Source: a virus. From it: a DNA stretch of 64,000 bases. Below are positions 47,534 to 56,332 of the stretch, one piece after another. How positions within the stretch are numbered: the first letter of the stretch is position 1; every line of letters starts with the position of its first letter. The notes under the pieces were generated by a model that was given only the letters and a program-made list of their open reading frames with translations, had not been told where the DNA came from and searched no databases. A program made the translations under genes and the position numbers. The DNA is taken from the IMG/VR virus record IMGVR_UViG_3300042309_002885, positions 57,926 through 121,925 of that record. The stretch is one strand, 5' to 3'.

Positions 47534-48625
47534 TTATTGTATAGTTACTGTATTACTTCTTGCATTCCCGGAGCCAAAGCCTATATATATTGATCTAGGT
47601 AGTGATTGTGCAAAGCTAGTATTAGTAACAGGTACTATAAAATTAAACGGACGACTGAGCGCTTCGTTTGGCATTAAATATGAACTTCCACCTGGTATTG
47701 AGTTTGGGAGGATTAGATCAGCTATAGGTAAGTTAGTTTGTGCATCATAAAATGCACACTTTGGCTTAGGTATTAACCAAGGTAGATCGCTATCAGCTTT
47801 ATAACCTAGATTGACCCATATATGCTGACCTCTCGTTGGACTAGGTACAAAAATAGTCACAAACGCAGTTCGTTTAGGGACTGATCTCGGTGGTGTGTAC
47901 CATGCTTCTATAGTAAAATCAGCAACAGTCGGTGGATTTGTTGTAGGTCGAGCGGTGGTCGTTGTTGTTGTTGGTGCTAGTGTTGTTGTCGTTGCACCAT
48001 TCATGCTCGCGTTATTGCTCCAGTAAGTACCTGGAGGTTTGTATGCTATATCAGTATGTGTAATATTTGCTGTTGCTACGAGACGTAATCTAACAAGACC
48101 AACAAACCCAACATTGAATTGAATATTAAAATTGTCTAAAAATGTATAAAGGGAGGAATTAAGAAGGTTGTTGTTTAAATACACTTCACATGTTAGCGTG
48201 TTTGATGGTTTTACTGGTATGTTGGAGCGTAGTGTGTTGTTTGAAATATCTGAAACAGTAAATCCCGGAGTAGGCGCTTGAGTAGTAGTTGTAGTGGTCG
48301 TTGTAGGTCTTGGCGTTGTTGTGGTTGTTGTAGGTGCTAGCGTTGTAGTAGTTTGATTGATAATCTGTATTAAATTACTTCTGAGTGTAATAGTAGAGAC
48401 CTCCTTCCGAGGTAGATGCGGTAATATCACGCTTTCCGAAAGCGTTACTGTGTTCTTTTCGATTATTTGTCTCTTAAGCGTTATACTTGTAACAAATGCT
48501 TGAAGGCGTGGTTTTATGACAATTGTATATGGTGTTAGACCATACCAATCTCTATTTTCAACAACCTCTCCATAACCAGGTGCGGTAAATTCCAAAGTAC
48601 GTACATCAGTAGGTAGGGTAATCAT
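47534..48625 (-). CDS. Thr-rich (mucin-like) fibre/adhesin protein
   Basis: A 363-residue protein. It has a beta-rich N-terminal part (about 1-90), a Thr-rich linker (NQTTTTLAPTTTTTTPRP and similar, about 90-120), a second beta-rich domain, a second Thr linker (ATTTTLAPTTTTTTARPTT) and a C-terminal beta domain ending in GFGSGNARSNTVTIQ. Linkers of TTTTTT(L/A)(A/R)P are repeated in the neighbouring gene. This is a modular virion surface protein. The Thr linkers are candidate O-glycosylation sites. A late octamer precedes it. Confidence 0.6.
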   Translation of the reverse strand: MITLPTDVRTLEFTAPGYGEVVENRDWYGLTPYTIVIKPRLQAFVTSITLKRQIIEKNTVTLSESVILPHLPRKEVSTITLRSNLIQIINQTTTTLAPTTTTTTPRPTTTTTTTTQAPTPGFTVSDISNNTLRSNIPVKPSNTLTCEVYLNNNLLNSSLYTFLDNFNIQFNVGFVGLVRLRLVATANITHTDIAYKPPGTYWSNNASMNGATTTTLAPTTTTTTARPTTNPPTVADFTIEAWYTPPRSVPKRTAFVTIFVPSPTRGQHIWVNLGYKADSDLPWLIPKPKCAFYDAQTNLPIADLILPNSIPGGSSYLMPNEALSRPFNFIVPVTNTSFAQSLPRSIYIGFGSGNARSNTVTIQ

Positions 48626-48634
48626 TATATATAC

Positions 48635-48642
48635 TATTTATT
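48635..48642 (-). promoter_or_regulatory. T4-like late promoter (AATAAATA)
   Basis: The octamer on the - strand, 9 bases before the ATG at 48625. It sits in the 104-base gap between two Thr-rich fibre genes, which holds no other visible feature. Confidence 0.55.
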
Positions 48643-48729
48643 ACAATTAATCGATGTTGTTATATTGAATTATCATCCTACCACAGTAAAAATCAGATTA
48701 TACTATCCAGCAGCCGCAGGAAGAATTCC

Positions 48730-51051
48730 TCACCATCCTGCTACAGGAGCAACTACTGGCCCCAGAAACGGCGCAACTGGTTGTCGCGTTGTAGTTGTAG
48801 TTGTAGTTGTAGTTGTAGTTATATCTGTTCTAGCGGCTGTAGCGGTATATGATATAAGAGGTGGTATACAGTTTGTGCAATTTCTTTCTTCCCGGCCTGG
48901 GTCTGTAATAACAGTCCACCCGTATCCGTTTGTCACTTTAATAATTCCGCTATTATTAATAACAAAAGGGCCACGATGAGGTGTTCCGCCATTTATATCT
49001 GTCTGTACACTATAACGAACATTGCCGTTATAGCCCCTATATGTATATGCTACTTCTCTTACCTCAACAACAATCGAAGTTGATGAGTATATTCTTGCAG
49101 ATGCCGTAAATGATTCATTTGGGGGGATGGTTGTCGGTCGCGCGCCACCAACAATAATATTGTTGCTAAAGACTTTTCCGGCGGTAATATAAATTGACGT
49201 TTCTGATATATCGCCCGGTATAGTAATCAAATTATTATTAAACGTCCATGTAAATGAAACAGGTGTATTGGTACCTGCTATAAACATTCGAACTTCACCG
49301 GGTACTAGTGTGATGGGTGAGGTAATGGTATATTTGGAATTACTACTTGAATAATTAAGGTTAATTCTAGGTGCAAGTGTTGTTGTAGTTGTAGTTGTAG
49401 TTGTAGTTGTAGTTGTTATATTAGAGGCTGTAGCGGTGTATGTTACTATCGGTGGTATGCAGTTAGAACACGACTTATAAATCCCCGCAGGGTCGCCAAC
49501 AACTGTCCATGCATAGCCACCACTTACCATGTTTGTGCTACCGTGAGTCTCGATCGTAAAGTCTCCCTGACTAGGTGTACCGCCCTGAATGCGGGTATAT
49601 ATTGTAAAACTAACGTTTCCAGTATATGTCTTTGTTGCATCTCTTATTTCTACAACAACCGTATTAGATGAATACATTCTTACAGTTGCGGTAAAAGTTA
49701 CTGGGGGGGAGGTTGTCGTTGTAGGTCTTAATGTCGTTGTAGTGGTCGTTGTTGTTGTAGTAGTAGGTCTTGCTGTAGTCGTTGTTGTGGTAGGTGCTAG
49801 CGTTGTGGTGGTCGTTGTTGTGGTAGTAGTAGTAGGTCCAGCTGTAGTTGTATTTATGGAGGGTCTGGCTGTAGTCGTTGTTGTAGTAGGTGCTAGCGTT
49901 GTAGTCGTTGTTGTAGTTGTTGTAGTAGTGGGTCGCGTTGTTGTGGTAGTAGTAGGTGCTAGTGTTGTTGTGGTAGTAGTAGGTCCAGCTGTAGTTGTAT
50001 TTATGGAGGGTCTGGCTGTAGTCGTTGTTGTAGTAGGTGCTAGCGTTGTAGTCGTTGTTGTAGTAGGTCTAGCTGTAGTCGTTGTTGTAGTAGGTGCTAG
50101 CGTTGTTGTGGTCGTTGTAGTAGTAGGTCTTGCTGTAGTCGTTGTTGTGGTAGGTGCTAGCGTTGTGGTGGTCGTTGTTGTGGTAGTAGGAATAGGGTAA
50201 GAACCCGGTGCTATAATTTCAGTAGAGGTTATAATTTGAGGATAATTAAAATGGGCATAAGTAATTTTAGCATAAACAGAAGATCGCTTCAGCTTACTTT
50301 TATCAGTTAATATTATGAAATGTGTATCAATTATATATAAACCTGGGTCGACTTCTTCATCATTATCATAGTACAACCTACAATTAACCTCACCTTCAAA
50401 ATTAAGCGGTTTATGCGCCGGTAGTAGACCAGTATTAACACGAATAATATCCGCACCGTTAGTGGATATATTAATAGAATCAGGTATTTGGGGTCTGTTG
50501 TCTACAGGCGCTAGTGTTGTTGTGGTCGTCGTTGGGTTAGGTCCCAGTGTTGTTGTGGTGGTCGTTGTGGTAGGTGCTAGTGTTGTTGTAGTCGTTGTTG
50601 GGTTAGGTCCTACTGTTGTTGTAGTCGTTGTAGTAGGTGCTAGCGTTGTTGTCGTTGTTGTAGGTCTTAATGTCGTTGTAGTAGTAGGTCTAGCTGTAGT
50701 CGTTGTTGTGGTAGGCGCTAGTGTTGTTGTAGTCGTTGTTGTTTTAACTTGTATGGTATTGCTTCGACGTAATTGTTGATTTTTATTAATGAAAACCACA
50801 CAAATAGCAGCATCAAATTCATTATGTAGATTTATTGTTGTAGAATTAAAGGCTATGCTATAAAAAATTGTAGGTACTGCAGTACCTACAAGTGATCCAG
50901 ACTTGTAATATAATTCTGTAAAATAGCCATTTGTAAGTAATGGTATATTTGAACTAATAGTATTGTTATTAGTTTGACCTATACGTAGTCTAGTAGATTT
51001 TATTTTACCAGCGTCTTCGTTATTACCAATACTTGACCTGTAGAATTTCAT
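48730..51051 (-). CDS. Large Thr-rich (mucin-like) fibre/adhesin protein with duplicated domain
   Basis: A 773-residue protein. It alternates beta-rich domains with long Thr-rich tracts at about residues 105-185, 285-450, 555-570 and 748-760, made of TTTTTTLAP and TTTTTTARP units, some with SINTTTAGP or LGPNP variants. Two homologous domains occur late (about 455-550 and 660-745): both run FTA.(V/A)R(M/I)YSS...VVE(I/V)R, GGTP..G.F, C(S/T)NCIPP and TYTATA/SYTATA. It is probably a fibre shaft or adhesin, and the Thr tracts may carry sugars. No late octamer was found directly upstream; it may share a transcript with the gene at 51061. Confidence 0.65.
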   Translation of the reverse strand: MKFYRSSIGNNEDAGKIKSTRLRIGQTNNNTISSNIPLLTNGYFTELYYKSGSLVGTAVPTIFYSIAFNSTTINLHNEFDAAICVVFINKNQQLRRSNTIQVKTTTTTTTLAPTTTTTTARPTTTTTLRPTTTTTTLAPTTTTTTTVGPNPTTTTTTLAPTTTTTTTTLGPNPTTTTTTLAPVDNRPQIPDSINISTNGADIIRVNTGLLPAHKPLNFEGEVNCRLYYDNDEEVDPGLYIIDTHFIILTDKSKLKRSSVYAKITYAHFNYPQIITSTEIIAPGSYPIPTTTTTTTTTLAPTTTTTTARPTTTTTTTTLAPTTTTTTARPTTTTTTTLAPTTTTTTARPSINTTTAGPTTTTTTLAPTTTTTTRPTTTTTTTTTTTLAPTTTTTTARPSINTTTAGPTTTTTTTTTTTLAPTTTTTTARPTTTTTTTTTTTLRPTTTTSPPVTFTATVRMYSSNTVVVEIRDATKTYTGNVSFTIYTRIQGGTPSQGDFTIETHGSTNMVSGGYAWTVVGDPAGIYKSCSNCIPPIVTYTATASNITTTTTTTTTTTTTLAPRINLNYSSSNSKYTITSPITLVPGEVRMFIAGTNTPVSFTWTFNNNLITIPGDISETSIYITAGKVFSNNIIVGGARPTTIPPNESFTASARIYSSTSIVVEVREVAYTYRGYNGNVRYSVQTDINGGTPHRGPFVINNSGIIKVTNGYGWTVITDPGREERNCTNCIPPLISYTATAARTDITTTTTTTTTTTRQPVAPFLGPVVAPVAGW
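49709..50191. repeat. Tandem repeat DNA encoding the long Thr-rich tract
   Basis: About 480 bases made of degenerate units of about 27-60 bases (GTTGTAGTAGGTGCTAGCGT and variants). They are in frame in the fibre gene and encode TTTTTTLAPTTTTTTARP. Such DNA is prone to slippage and recombination, so copy number may vary between isolates. Confidence 0.85.
50503..50741. repeat. Second Thr-tract repeat DNA
   Basis: About 240 bases of the same repeat family, encoding the N-terminal Thr tract with LGPNP and VGPNP variants. It is separated from the first block by about 310 bases of unique sequence. Confidence 0.8.
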
Positions 51052-51060
51052 ACAATTTTT

Positions 51061-52962
51061 TTAAATGAAATCCCAGGTTTGTGACCCAATATATTTTAAT
51101 GTAAACACACCACCGGCAGGTATTCCAGAAACTGCATACCCTTCATTAATTGTTACACCAGGGTCAGGGTACAAATAAATATCATCTATAGAAGGTGTTT
51201 TACGGAAAGAAATATTAACACCGATATCCCAATTATCATCAGGTATATATATGTTTACATCGCCTGCCTGTATGAGTCTAATATATTGATAGGAGTCAGT
51301 AAGCTCTAAAACTATGCTAGCTGCTGCATTATTTATAATAGAGGTAGTCGACCAAGAAGCACTTAAAGCGGATACAGTAGCGTGAACACTATTTATTCTA
51401 CCGCTTAATGAGGAAAGTGTATTGTGTGTACTATTCCAGCGCGGACTTACACCATATAAAAACGTCTCAGCGTTATTCCAATTTGCACTTAAACTCGAAA
51501 CGGTATGGTGTGTAGTATTCCATCTTGCGCTTAATGAAGATAGAGTAGTGTGCGCTGTAACAAGCCTTGCTGAAAGATTACTAGTAGTTTGGTGTGCGCT
51601 ATTCCAATTACTACTTAAAGCGTTTGTAGTAATATAGTTCTCTGTCCAGCTATTACTCGATGTAGATACAATATTATATGCTGTAGTCCATCTAGAACTT
51701 AATGATCTAACGGTATTGTAAGCAGTGCTCGATCTTGCTGTTATGGCGAGTGACGTGGTTATGTTATTATTCCACTCCGCACTCAGCGCGCTAAGGGAGA
51801 GTGACGTTGAATACCAATCACCGCTTAGTACCTGTAATGTATTATATGCAGCGCTCCAGTCACCACTTAAGCTAGATACAGTTTTATATGTAGACTGCCA
51901 AGATGAGCTTAGTGATGATAGTGTGGTTTGCGTTGTATTCCATCTACCACTTAATGAACTTACTGCTATATATGTCTGGTCCCATGTAGGTGCAGGATAC
52001 ATGCCCCAGGTAGAGCTTAGTGACGAAACAGTAGAAAATGTAGAGTCCCAGCTAGTTTGTCCTGCTTGACCCCAGCCTGGACTTAAAGTAAACACAGTTG
52101 TGTATGTAGAATCCCATGTTGCAGCCGGTACACCGCCCCACGTAGAACTTAGTAAATTTACCGTGGAATGAGTAGCGTTCCATGAATTAGTTGATAGAGG
52201 AGATGAAGCTGCATTCCATACACCGCTCAATGTACGCATTGCAGTCGTTGTATCATTCCATTGATCACCAAGCATAAAAATTGTCGTAAACGCATCAGTC
52301 CAGCTTGAACTTAATAAGTTGACTGTTGTTGTGCTTGAGTCCCACGTTGCGCTTTTAGCTTGGGCTAGTGAAAAGGTGTTATCCCAATTTACACCACTAT
52401 TATAAACCCGAAAAGAATTATCATTCCAGAAGCCACTATTAGCATTAACAAAAGTAAATGCTTCACCCCAATAAGAGCTTAATGCTGATACTACTACATA
52501 AGTATCATTCCACATAATAGAGTTACCGCTATCTGCAGAGATAATGCCGAAAGCGGTAATATTGCCATTAGCAGAAATATTTCCCACTACCGTACCACCA
52601 CTAAGGGGTAAAAAATCTAGTATAACGGTAGCAGTACTACCAATAGCCTCCCAATTAGCAATATCTGTTGTAATACCGCCTCTGAATCTATAAAGCATTT
52701 TATGATCCGTACTAAACGCTATATCACCCGGTGATGGTGTACCAGCATCAACAGTTACAAGGGGACGTGAACCATTAAATAAATTTCCTGTTATGTTACC
52801 ACCAGGTGTAAATCCATCACCAATATATAAGCGCTTACCATCTACAGTATACGCTGGTTCACCAACGTCTAATATTACACCTCCCCTTTCGTTGTTTGTG
52901 CCGTTGCGAATGATAAGCTTTAAGAGCGTATCCTTTAATATTTCTAATGAGTTAGCTGCCAT
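51061..52962 (-). CDS. Tail fibre protein with 14-residue repeat stalk
   Basis: A 633-residue protein. The N-terminus (LKLIIRNGTNNERGGVILDV, EPAYTVDGKRLYIGDG) matches the MTD_N-type tail-fibre N-terminal domain also found in the gene at 52983. From about residue 155 to 550 there are more than 20 copies of a 14-residue unit, (W)N(S/T)(T)x(x)TVSSLS(A/S)x. Two hydrophobic positions per 7 residues fit a trimeric coiled coil or beta-helical stalk. The last 70 residues (SYQYIRLIQAGDVNIYIPDD) form a globular tip. Likely a host-binding fibre. Confidence 0.7.
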   Translation of the reverse strand: MAANSLEILKDTLLKLIIRNGTNNERGGVILDVGEPAYTVDGKRLYIGDGFTPGGNITGNLFNGSRPLVTVDAGTPSPGDIAFSTDHKMLYRFRGGITTDIANWEAIGSTATVILDFLPLSGGTVVGNISANGNITAFGIISADSGNSIMWNDTYVVVSALSSYWGEAFTFVNANSGFWNDNSFRVYNSGVNWDNTFSLAQAKSATWDSSTTTVNLLSSSWTDAFTTIFMLGDQWNDTTTAMRTLSGVWNAASSPLSTNSWNATHSTVNLLSSTWGGVPAATWDSTYTTVFTLSPGWGQAGQTSWDSTFSTVSSLSSTWGMYPAPTWDQTYIAVSSLSGRWNTTQTTLSSLSSSWQSTYKTVSSLSGDWSAAYNTLQVLSGDWYSTSLSLSALSAEWNNNITTSLAITARSSTAYNTVRSLSSRWTTAYNIVSTSSNSWTENYITTNALSSNWNSAHQTTSNLSARLVTAHTTLSSLSARWNTTHHTVSSLSANWNNAETFLYGVSPRWNSTHNTLSSLSGRINSVHATVSALSASWSTTSIINNAAASIVLELTDSYQYIRLIQAGDVNIYIPDDNWDIGVNISFRKTPSIDDIYLYPDPGVTINEGYAVSGIPAGGVFTLKYIGSQTWDFI

Positions 52963-52982
52963 ATGTTATATAAAGAAAGAAG

Positions 52983-54008
52983 TTACCAAGAAAAAATAGG
53001 AATAGCGTAACGTGCAGGTATATGATTACTATTGTTACTAGCTGGCTTGTTTCCTGTAAAGGTAATAAATCCTGCAGAGGTAAGCATAATATATACAGAC
53101 TCTCCGTTTCTAGAAGATAATGCTTGTATTTGTGTTACGCTAACAGCTTCCGTCATAATGTTGCTATTACTTAGCGGGTCACCATTAAAAGATGAAATGT
53201 GGTCATCATATCCCGTTAATGTATCAAATATGGTTTGAAGGTTAGATGTAATTTCACCAGAAGTAGTAAAATAAAATAAAGAATCGTCAATGTTAAGTGA
53301 TAGTGGTAGCCCGGCGCCGCCTTGCAAGCCAGTACCTACAATATTAGAGTTTATGTGTTGTGGCTTGACTCCTTGATAAGAAATTGTAAACCCATTTACA
53401 TCATTACCGGATATTACACCATCAGAAAAAGTACTCGGATGAATATTAGCAGCCGAAACACCATTTGTAGCTAGTGTAATTTGATCTGCACCTCCGCCAG
53501 TTATACCACCGCTAAAAGCAGCAGGCTTAATGTATTGATGGTCAAGACTCTGAGGTATAACCGCTAAACGATTACTATCATCAGGGTCAAAATATACAGT
53601 ACTACTTGAAAGTGTGTTGTAATTTAAATACGTGGTTGTAATTGAGTTATTTTTAATAGATATTGCATTGTCCTGTACTCTATAATTAAGAGTATCGGTG
53701 TTTAAAGCCGGACTAATAATTTGCCAATTACCTAAAACCTTCGGATTACTACCAACAAGTTGATACATTATATTATTTGCATTAACAATATCACCAATCT
53801 CTGCATTTAGACCTGTTAAACTATTTATAAATATGAGTGGAGGGTGTATACGTGAACTCACAGGCACGCCACCTGAAACATACCCCGTTCCGACATATAA
53901 TCTTTGTGTATCAATTGTATAGCCTAACTCACCCTCATCGAAAACAACTTGCTTTCGTTGATCGTTCGTACCGCGACGTATTTTTAGTTTTATGACTTTA
54001 ATATCCAT
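52983..54008 (-). CDS. Tail fibre/adhesin protein with MTD_N-type N-terminus
   Basis: A 341-residue protein. IKLKIRRGTNDQRKQVVFDE and GELGYTIDTQRLYVGTGY form the MTD_N domain (R.GT...R...F.EGE..Y..DT.RLYVG.G...GG), which anchors fibres in many phages. The rest is beta-rich with repeated short segments (GGITGGGADQITLATNGVSAANIHP; VISGNDVNGFTISYQGVKPQHI). It is similar in N-terminus to the 633-residue fibre but has a different stalk. Receptor binding is the likely role. It ends 20 bases before the 51061 gene begins. Confidence 0.7.
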   Translation of the reverse strand: MDIKVIKLKIRRGTNDQRKQVVFDEGELGYTIDTQRLYVGTGYVSGGVPVSSRIHPPLIFINSLTGLNAEIGDIVNANNIMYQLVGSNPKVLGNWQIISPALNTDTLNYRVQDNAISIKNNSITTTYLNYNTLSSSTVYFDPDDSNRLAVIPQSLDHQYIKPAAFSGGITGGGADQITLATNGVSAANIHPSTFSDGVISGNDVNGFTISYQGVKPQHINSNIVGTGLQGGAGLPLSLNIDDSLFYFTTSGEITSNLQTIFDTLTGYDDHISSFNGDPLSNSNIMTEAVSVTQIQALSSRNGESVYIMLTSAGFITFTGNKPASNNSNHIPARYAIPIFSW

Positions 54009-54014
54009 ACTTTC

Positions 54015-54545
54015 TTAAACAGTTACTATATAGCTCCACTCACCATTTCTATATCTATATATATCGTATATTACCTCACGCAAAATCCCCTGATAATAAA
54101 ATTTTTGTACCGTTAGACACTCATCATCATTATTTGGCATATCCATATCTAAAAATATCGGCGACGCTTGATCAATAAGTGTTGTCTTAAAATTAAAAAT
54201 ATTTGCATCAAATGCAGGTAGCTCAACGCTTGATAATATAAAGGTCTTCTGACGCTTAGGTACTAGTGTATTTAAACTGCGTATCTCTACTGCAGATGTT
54301 GCATTATTAAATGAAAGAACAGTGCTAGATGAAAGCGCGGATTTTACAGAAGTGAGCTTTGGTAAGCTAAAGTCGACGTTATTGACAATGACCCTACCAG
54401 CTAATTTACATGTATCCGTCGATATCGTTATAATAGATGGGTGACCTCTGCCGTCATAAACTACAGAACCAGTATTATTAATACTTCCAGATAGATGTAG
54501 GAATGTATGGTAGATCTCTTGTACAGGCTGGCCGTATAAATCCAT
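54015..54545 (-). CDS. Late structural protein, unknown
   Basis: A 176-residue, beta-rich protein: HTFLHLSGSINNTGSVVYDG, CKLAGRVIVNNVDFSLPKL, TFILSSVELPAFDANIFNF. It ends with VIYDIYRYRNGEWSYIVTV. A perfect late octamer with exact 5-base spacing precedes it, and the next gene starts 6 bases after its end. No family recognised. Probably a small fibre or baseplate protein. Confidence 0.5.
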   Translation of the reverse strand: MDLYGQPVQEIYHTFLHLSGSINNTGSVVYDGRGHPSIITISTDTCKLAGRVIVNNVDFSLPKLTSVKSALSSSTVLSFNNATSAVEIRSLNTLVPKRQKTFILSSVELPAFDANIFNFKTTLIDQASPIFLDMDMPNNDDECLTVQKFYYQGILREVIYDIYRYRNGEWSYIVTV

Positions 54546-54550
54546 ATGTT

Positions 54551-54558
54551 TATTTATA
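54551..54558 (-). promoter_or_regulatory. T4-like late promoter (TATAAATA)
   Basis: A perfect octamer on the - strand that ends 5 bases before the ATG at 54545. It lies at the very end of the upstream gene. Confidence 0.7.
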
Positions 54559-56332
54559 CAGGTTGTATGATAGCTCGAGCAATATTTTGTTGTATTTGTT
54601 GTAACGTTACAAAGATACGATCGAGAACACCAACATTGAAAGATTCATTTTCGTAAATATATAAATTTAAATCTGAAAGGCTTGGTAGATATACGGGTGA
54701 AAGACCGATATAAGAACCTGTATAAGGATCATAGGTAAATCTACTTCTACACGCTTTATAAAGTGTTAAGGTATCATATATAAGATATCTAAGTGCATTA
54801 TTAAACACAAGACCAATGCTACTACCGCTGCTTATAGTATTGGTTTGGTATTTTTTAGGTAAATTTATAGGTAAACAGCTCTTGTATACATCGGATACAT
54901 GAAATATTTCTACACTATGTTGATATAGAACTAGACATCTAATCGTATCTGCCACATCAAATTGCATATCGAATATTGGGAAGGGGTCCCCTTCACCTAA
55001 ATTATTGAGAGGTGATGTAATTCTGTCTAATTGTGTTGCAAGACTATCAAGAGAAGGGCTATATACACCTAAATTACCCGTTCTAGCATAACCATTAAAC
55101 GTAGCAATTGGATATCGTGGGTTTGATATTGATCTAAACTGCACTTCTGCGAGTTTTTTATGTCTATACAGTCTGCATATAATGATATCTGAATCGAATG
55201 GTGCAAATTCTATAATATGATTTAGCCCTATACCGCCTTCAACTGGTGCATCGTATATTATACTCCGCTTTGAAGCGTTAACTACTTTTGACCGTGGCAT
55301 TGTAGCGGTGCTACTATTAATGAGACGTTGTAAATCATACACTCTTAATTTAACAACACCATTTTGTATATATAATATAGCATATGCATCATCTTCAAAA
55401 CGCTGACTAGTTGATATGACAGTTGTAATATCTAAATCTTCAACATTAGCGGAAAAAAGCTGGTAAGAGTCACGCACGCCACTAACTTCCAAGATTGGCT
55501 CGCCATTATTTTCTGTAATTGCGCATCTATAATTTTTTCCAAACGTTACATTAGTCAAATCCAGCACTCTATTAGAAAGAGATATATCTATTCTATCAAT
55601 AAATCCAAGCTCACCGCACTCCGCGCTATAATCATAATAGTACATACTAAATTTTGAACCTAGTACATAATATAATAAATTTTCCGCTTTATTAAAGTAT
55701 GTCACCCCATTACCGTGGAGAATATCAACATCTGAGGATAGAGTTGTACCTTGGGTGTCAATAGATCCAGTAAATTTAACACCGTTTGCATAATAACTAA
55801 ATTCATCTTTTGTCGAAAGTGTAACGAAAAAAGTATTACTAGGAGTAGCGGTGTGAGCTTTATAGAGTGGATGCTGTGCAGGTAGAGGTACTCTTACACC
55901 AGGTAATTTTTTTGACGTTAATATATCATCTTGACCTGTAAGGCAGTACACAGTAGAAAGCTTGTCGAACGTTTTGGAATAAACATTAGAAATATCATCA
56001 TTATAAGAGATCATCTTCGAATACAAAAACAAATTATTTTTGTTAAGCTCGTTTAATATGCCATTAAGCTGCTCATAAGTAAGAATAGAGCGTGAGTACG
56101 CTCTGCTAGTATTTCTTAGTACAGTAAGAGGTGTATAATACGTAAAGTTGAAATTATACCGTTTAGTGTGTATTTCCGAAATATAATTTTTATTGCTCGA
56201 CAGCCTTTTTGAATTTGTGGTTAATACATTGCCGGTATATACTATATCATTAACACTATTAAGCATTCCTCTATATACACTACCATCAAGTGTGAATGCA
56301 AGACCATCTGTATATTTAAAATAACTAATCAT
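54554..56332 (-). CDS. Large structural protein, unknown
   Basis: A 592-residue, beta-rich protein with many Tyr and Ser. Repeated strand pairs such as EFSYYANGVKFTGSI, YYVLGSKFSMYYYD and AILYIQNGVVKLRVYDL suggest a propeller-like or multi-sheet fold. It overlaps the upstream gene by 4 bases. The late context and size suggest a fibre- or baseplate-associated protein. No motif gives a function. Confidence 0.5.
   Translation of the reverse strand: MISYFKYTDGLAFTLDGSVYRGMLNSVNDIVYTGNVLTTNSKRLSSNKNYISEIHTKRYNFNFTYYTPLTVLRNTSRAYSRSILTYEQLNGILNELNKNNLFLYSKMISYNDDISNVYSKTFDKLSTVYCLTGQDDILTSKKLPGVRVPLPAQHPLYKAHTATPSNTFFVTLSTKDEFSYYANGVKFTGSIDTQGTTLSSDVDILHGNGVTYFNKAENLLYYVLGSKFSMYYYDYSAECGELGFIDRIDISLSNRVLDLTNVTFGKNYRCAITENNGEPILEVSGVRDSYQLFSANVEDLDITTVISTSQRFEDDAYAILYIQNGVVKLRVYDLQRLINSSTATMPRSKVVNASKRSIIYDAPVEGGIGLNHIIEFAPFDSDIIICRLYRHKKLAEVQFRSISNPRYPIATFNGYARTGNLGVYSPSLDSLATQLDRITSPLNNLGEGDPFPIFDMQFDVADTIRCLVLYQHSVEIFHVSDVYKSCLPINLPKKYQTNTISSGSSIGLVFNNALRYLIYDTLTLYKACRSRFTYDPYTGSYIGLSPVYLPSLSDLNLYIYENESFNVGVLDRIFVTLQQIQQNIARAIIQPV

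Noticed and set aside
49589-50200. Long + strand open frame encoding runs of Val and Gly
   Set aside because: It is the complement of the Thr-codon repeats (ACN read as GTN). It has no independent start signal and no sensible fold.
50462-50779. Second Val-rich + strand open frame
   Set aside because: The same antisense effect over the second Thr-tract block.
51061-54008. MTD_N-type domains, raising the idea of a diversity-generating retroelement
   Set aside because: No reverse transcriptase and no template/variable repeat pair was seen in the window; MTD_N is common in ordinary tail fibres.
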